Below, in pieces: positions 60,527 through 64,000 of a stretch of DNA of 64,000 bases. This DNA is from Betaproteobacteria bacterium UKL13-2 (GTDB lineage: Bacteria; Pseudomonadota; Gammaproteobacteria; Burkholderiales; Usitatibacteraceae). Where the stretch lies: assembly GCA_001602455.1 (NCBI GenBank), contig CP012157.1, positions 2,351,733 to 2,415,732 on the forward strand, read 5' to 3'. Position 1 is the first letter of the stretch. Every line of letters starts with the position of its first letter. The position numbers were made by a program, and so were the translations under genes. The notes under the pieces are model-generated. The model saw nothing but the letters and a program-made list of their open reading frames with translations. It did not search any database and was not told the DNA's origin.

Positions 60527-63022
60527 TCAAGCCCCATACGGCACCCAAACATTCTTCACCTGCGTTGCTTCACGAAGAATTTCATCGACGCTTGGCAATG
60601 CACCCGTCACCCCTGTCAAACCCAGCACCCAAGTGCGCTTCATGTTTCCAGCGCTTAGCTTTTGCACAGCCGTTTGCCCTTCGCTGCTGCCTGCGCTGTT
60701 ATCAAAATACCATATTGAATCCACGTCGTCGTGTTCGCTCAGCGTCTTGGCCAGTTCGTCCCGATCACCCGTGACGATGTTGAAGGTGCCGTGTGGCACG
60801 TCTGAGGTTTCGAGCACTTGGTAGAGGTCGGTTGCCGTGAGCGGATGTTTGGGTGAAGGCACCACGACCATGGTGTTGCCCATCGCGAGTGCAGTGCCGG
60901 CGAGTGTGGCGAGTGCGAGTAGTGGATGGTCATCGGGCATCAGCATGCCGATGACGCCCATCGGTTCATTCATCGCGAGGGTGACGTTGCGATATGGTGT
61001 GCCGTGAATGCGGCCGTCGTATTTGTCTGCCCATGCGGCGGCGGTGAATAGTGCGGCAATCGATGCTTCGACTTCTGCTTCTGCGGCGTCGTGTGTGGAA
61101 CCTGTCTGCTGCATGAGGCGGTTGGCGAATTCGGCGGCGCGTGCGGCTAAGTTTTCGGCCATAAAGTAGATGACTTGTGCGCGGTTGTGCGCGGTGGCTC
61201 TTTGCCATGCGGGTTGTGCGGCGCGTGCGGCTTCAACGGCGTTGCGGATGTCTTTGCGGTTGCCTGCGCCGACTTCGCCGATTAGGTTTTCGTGTTTGCC
61301 AACTGCGGGGCCGTAGATGTTGATGCTGAGTCCGCCGTCGGGGCGGGTTTGTTTGCCGCCGATGAAGAGTTTGGCGGTGCGGTCGATGCCTACCGAAGAA
61401 CCAAAAGCAACTTGGGTTCCCGCCTGCGCGGGAACGGGGGATTTGGGAGTTTTAGCAGAAGTTGAAAGTGCGCTATTGGTGGACTTCTTCGACGATTTTT
61501 GGCTGGAGAGTGCCGTGGATGCTAGGGTTTTGCTATTTGCCGAGTGCGGGCTTGGTACGCGCTTTGCGTACTCGTAAAGCCCTTCTTTGCCGCCCTCGCG
61601 GCCGAAGCCGGATTCGCGGTAGCCACCAAAGCCTGCGGCAGCGTCGAGGAGATTGGTTGAGTTAATCCACACCGTGCCGGCTTTGATTTGTGTGGCGATA
61701 TCGAGGGCTAGGTTGATGTCTTCAGACCAGATGGTGGCAGCTAATCCATAGCGCGTGTTGTTCGCGAGTTTCACCGCTTCTTCCGGCGTGCGGAAGGTCA
61801 TCGCGGCGAGTACGGGGCCAAAGATTTCTTGCTGCACCACGGATGATGCCGGGCCGACATTGGTGAGCACCGTCGGCGGGTAGTAGCAGCCGCCTGCGGG
61901 AAGCGCATTGGCCCACGATGGCTGCATGAGTGTTGCGCCCTCTTCCATGCCACGCGCGACTTTGTCTTGAATTTGTTTTAGCTGATTGGTGTCGACAATC
62001 GCGCCGATGTCGATGCCTTTATCGAGCGGGTCGCCGACACGCATTTTTTCCATACGGGCGCGCAGCTTTTTGTAGACCTTCTCGGCCACGCCTTCTTGCA
62101 CCAAGAGGCGCGAGCCCGCGCAGCACACCTGGCCTTGGTTAAACCAGATGGCATCAACCACACCTTCGACTGCGCTATCGAGGTCGGCGTCATCAAACAC
62201 AATGAATGGCGACTTGCCGCCAAGCTCCAGCGACAGCTTTTTGTCCGTGCCCGCCGTGGCGCGGCGGATGATGCGGCCAACCTCCGTTGAGCCGGTGAAG
62301 GCGATCTTATCGATACCCGCGTGCTCGACAATCGCGGCACCCGTCTTGCTGTCACCCGTGACGATATTCACCACGCCGGCAGGCAGACCAACACTCGCGC
62401 AGATTTCAGCGAACAAAAGTGCGGTGAGAGATGTAAGCTCGGCGGGCTTCAAGACAACAGTGTTGCCCATCGCGAGTGCGGGGGCGATTTTCCAGCTCAG
62501 CATCAGCAGCGGAAAATTCCACGGGATGATTTGGCCCACCACACCGAGCGGCTGGTAGTCACGCATCTCGGTATCGGCGAGCTGCGCCCAACCAGCGTGG
62601 TGATAAAAGTGGCGAGCGACGAGCGGGATATCGATATCGCGTGTCTCGCGAATCGGCTTGCCGTTGTCCATGGTTTCGAGCACCGCAAACAAGCGTGAAT
62701 GTTTTTGTACCTGCCGTGCAATCGCATACAGGTAGCGGGCACGGATGTGGCCTGGCGTGCTGCTCCAGCCTTTGAATGCGGCGCGTGCGGCTTTGACGGC
62801 GTCGTTTACGTCTTTCTTGCTCGCTTGTGCCACGCGCGCGAGCTTTTTGTTGTTCGACGGGTTGATCGAATCAAACCACTCTTTGGGGGATGGGTCGCGC
62901 CATTTGCCGTTGATGAAGATGCCAAATTTTCCGTTGTGCTCGGCAATCCAATCGAGCGCGGGCTTGGCAGCTTCGGGGGCCGGGCCGTATTCGAGGGTTT
63001 TGAGTATTTGTGCGACTTTCAT
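60527..63022 (-). CDS. Two-domain aldehyde dehydrogenase (ALDH16-like)
   Basis: 831 residues, nearly twice the normal ALDH length. The first domain (1-490) has NAD-binding PWNFPLLMLSWK, catalytic Glu in ELGGKSP and catalytic Cys in NQGQVCCAGSRL, so it should be active. The second domain (about 560-831) is ALDH-like (GAGNRKDIRNAVEAARAAQPAWQRATAHNRAQVIYFMAENLAARAAEF) but lacks the catalytic Cys segment, like ALDH16 proteins. The linker contains a translated palindromic repeat (PVPAQAGTQVAFGSS). Substrate unknown. No operon partner. Confidence 0.88.
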   Translation of the reverse strand: MKVAQILKTLEYGPAPEAAKPALDWIAEHNGKFGIFINGKWRDPSPKEWFDSINPSNNKKLARVAQASKKDVNDAVKAARAAFKGWSSTPGHIRARYLYAIARQVQKHSRLFAVLETMDNGKPIRETRDIDIPLVARHFYHHAGWAQLADTEMRDYQPLGVVGQIIPWNFPLLMLSWKIAPALAMGNTVVLKPAELTSLTALLFAEICASVGLPAGVVNIVTGDSKTGAAIVEHAGIDKIAFTGSTEVGRIIRRATAGTDKKLSLELGGKSPFIVFDDADLDSAVEGVVDAIWFNQGQVCCAGSRLLVQEGVAEKVYKKLRARMEKMRVGDPLDKGIDIGAIVDTNQLKQIQDKVARGMEEGATLMQPSWANALPAGGCYYPPTVLTNVGPASSVVQQEIFGPVLAAMTFRTPEEAVKLANNTRYGLAATIWSEDINLALDIATQIKAGTVWINSTNLLDAAAGFGGYRESGFGREGGKEGLYEYAKRVPSPHSANSKTLASTALSSQKSSKKSTNSALSTSAKTPKSPVPAQAGTQVAFGSSVGIDRTAKLFIGGKQTRPDGGLSINIYGPAVGKHENLIGEVGAGNRKDIRNAVEAARAAQPAWQRATAHNRAQVIYFMAENLAARAAEFANRLMQQTGSTHDAAEAEVEASIAALFTAAAWADKYDGRIHGTPYRNVTLAMNEPMGVIGMLMPDDHPLLALATLAGTALAMGNTMVVVPSPKHPLTATDLYQVLETSDVPHGTFNIVTGDRDELAKTLSEHDDVDSIWYFDNSAGSSEGQTAVQKLSAGNMKRTWVLGLTGVTGALPSVDEILREATQVKNVWVPYGA
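61417..61436. repeat. REP-like palindrome inside ALDH linker
   Basis: gttcccgcctgcgcgggaac, arms of nine bases around a 2-nt centre. It is translated as part of PVPAQAGTQ in the linker between the two ALDH domains. Resembles common dispersed palindromes of proteobacteria. Confidence 0.75.
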
Positions 63023-63076
63023 TCGTTTCGGGCTTTCTTGTCGTCTATCTCTTGATGCGGGTGCTGCTTAAACTGG

Positions 63077-63107
63077 GTCCCGGACTTTCGCTACGCTCAT
63101 CCGGGAC
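63077..63107. repeat. Inverted repeat upstream of ALDH gene
   Basis: GTCCCGGA (63077-63084) and TCCGGGAC (63100-63107) around CTTTCGCTACGCTCA. It lies in the 155-bp space between the ALDH gene and the IS3 transposase, and is probably a dispersed repeat or terminator. Confidence 0.55.
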
Positions 63108-63177
63108 GACAACTTTAAGGTGTCTTCTGTGCGCTCTCTGAGCGGGATCCGATTTAGTGGACGGATAAGTTGATAGA

Positions 63178-63999
63178 TTATGCGGCCAATTGCATTTGTG
63201 CTTCGTTGAATTGCTTTGCACAATCAGCTGGTGACTGATTGTTGATTTTTGCATGACGTCTGATTTGATTGTAGAAGACCTCAATATATTCAAACACAAC
63301 CCGTCTGGCCTCTTCACGCGTGGCAAACCGGTAATGATGCAGACTCTCTGTCTTGAGTGTGCCAAAGAAACTTTCCATTGGCGCGTTATCCCAGCAATTA
63401 CCTCGGCGACTCATTGACGTTGTCATCCCGTAGCTAACCTGTAAGGCGCGGTAAGCGGCGCTGCAATACTGGCTACCGCGATCTGAATGGTGCATCAAAC
63501 CTGCTTTTGGCTTCTTGCGCCAATACGCCGCGCGTAACGCATCAATGACTAACTGCTTGGTCATTTGCTTATCCATCGCCCAACCAACGATCTCACAGGT
63601 ATATAAATCCTTGATCGCGGCCAGAAATAGCCAACCCTCATCGGTCGGAATGTAGGTGATGTCAGCCACCCACACTCGATTCGGTGCAGTTGGCCTAAAT
63701 TGACGACTAAGCAAATTCTCAGCGACCGGAAGTTGATGCTTTGAATCCGTCGTGACACGGAATTTCTTTTTATGCGTGCAGCGGATGCCGTTGAGTTTGC
63801 GTAACCGTTTGATTCGGTTGAGTCCAGCACTGATGCCTTGGCTTGCCAATTCAGTTCGAATCTTCGCTGGCCCATAAGTGCCGCGACTACGTTCGTGTGC
63901 GGCTTTGATGGCCGCTAGTAGCCTTTTATCTTCAAGCCTCTTGGCAGGAATGACGTTGCCCCGACGCCACGCTTGATAGCCGCTTTTGGCGACATCCAC
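63178..63999 (-). CDS. IS3-family transposase OrfB (runs to window edge)
   Basis: 273 codons visible of an rve-type DDE transposase, 5' end at or beyond the window edge. HTH_21 segment: AIKAAHERSRGTYGPAKIRTEL. The DDE triad is in VADITYIP, MHHSDRGSQYCS and NAPMESFFGTLKTESLHH. OrfA and the far inverted repeat are outside. The near IS end is probably around 63150-63177 (gtggacggataagttgatag), but I cannot define the inverted repeat without its partner. Confidence 0.9.
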   Translation of the reverse strand: MDVAKSGYQAWRRGNVIPAKRLEDKRLLAAIKAAHERSRGTYGPAKIRTELASQGISAGLNRIKRLRKLNGIRCTHKKKFRVTTDSKHQLPVAENLLSRQFRPTAPNRVWVADITYIPTDEGWLFLAAIKDLYTCEIVGWAMDKQMTKQLVIDALRAAYWRKKPKAGLMHHSDRGSQYCSAAYRALQVSYGMTTSMSRRGNCWDNAPMESFFGTLKTESLHHYRFATREEARRVVFEYIEVFYNQIRRHAKINNQSPADCAKQFNEAQMQLAA

Positions 64000-64000
64000 T

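Overview
The window looks like a chromosomal segment of a betaproteobacterium (Burkholderiales-like). The evidence is the gene order rpoE-rseA-mucB-mucD-(glutaredoxin)-lepA-lepB-DUF4845-rnc-era-recO...pdxJ-acpS-nagZ, a recJ/prfB/lysS neighbourhood, and an EF-P with Arg32 next to its EarP rhamnosyltransferase. I cannot name the genus from sequence alone.

Region 1 (1-9459) is the most unusual part. The 3' end of recJ and the gene prfB, normally close neighbours, are separated by about 9 kb of lower-GC DNA. This holds a ribosomally synthesised peptide (RiPP) locus on the minus strand: radical SAM maturase, precursor peptide, membrane-anchored Sel1/TPR-like protein, and one C39-peptidase ABC exporter. 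The maturase/precursor/Sel1 unit occurs twice. The two maturases, the promoter and the peptide leader are practically identical, whereas the Cys-rich peptide cores and the Sel1-like partners are different. Fragments of the recJ 3' end sit at both edges and between the units, as if they were the recombination anchor. The cores show a regular alternating Cys/Asn repeat of about 14 residues. I consider this the best candidate for an undescribed system.

Region 2 (9460-19400) holds prfB with its programmed +1 frameshift, a PNPOx-like flavoprotein, lysS, a secreted CAP/VCBS-repeat protein split by an in-frame TAG, cysDN, and tRNA-Gly and tRNA-Cys. Region 3 (19464-46683) is housekeeping: an AAA ATPase, tRNA-Leu, pgsA, uvrC, a family-5 uracil-DNA glycosylase, efp/earP, nagZ, acpS, pdxJ, a methyltransferase, DUF1415, recO, era, rnc, lepB, lepA, mucD, mucB, rseA, rpoE, nadB, nnr, crcB, ETF-QO and a CBS protein. 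Many of these minus-strand genes overlap by 1-4 bases and so are probably translationally coupled.

Region 4 (46684-60493) is an accessory island. It holds an IS21 remnant, two helicase tails flanking a HigBA-type toxin-antitoxin pair, a HEPN protein, a coupled TauD-like dioxygenase and HEPN/zinc-ribbon pair, an MmeI-type restriction-modification enzyme, an XRE regulator with a clear palindromic operator and an ORF6N protein. It continues with RHS fragments (one fused to an IS1380-type transposase, one ending in a polymorphic toxin-like tail with a membrane-protein partner), a DUF433/DUF5615 toxin-antitoxin pair and a DUF4160/DUF2442 operon. The window ends with a two-domain aldehyde dehydrogenase and an IS3-family transposase.
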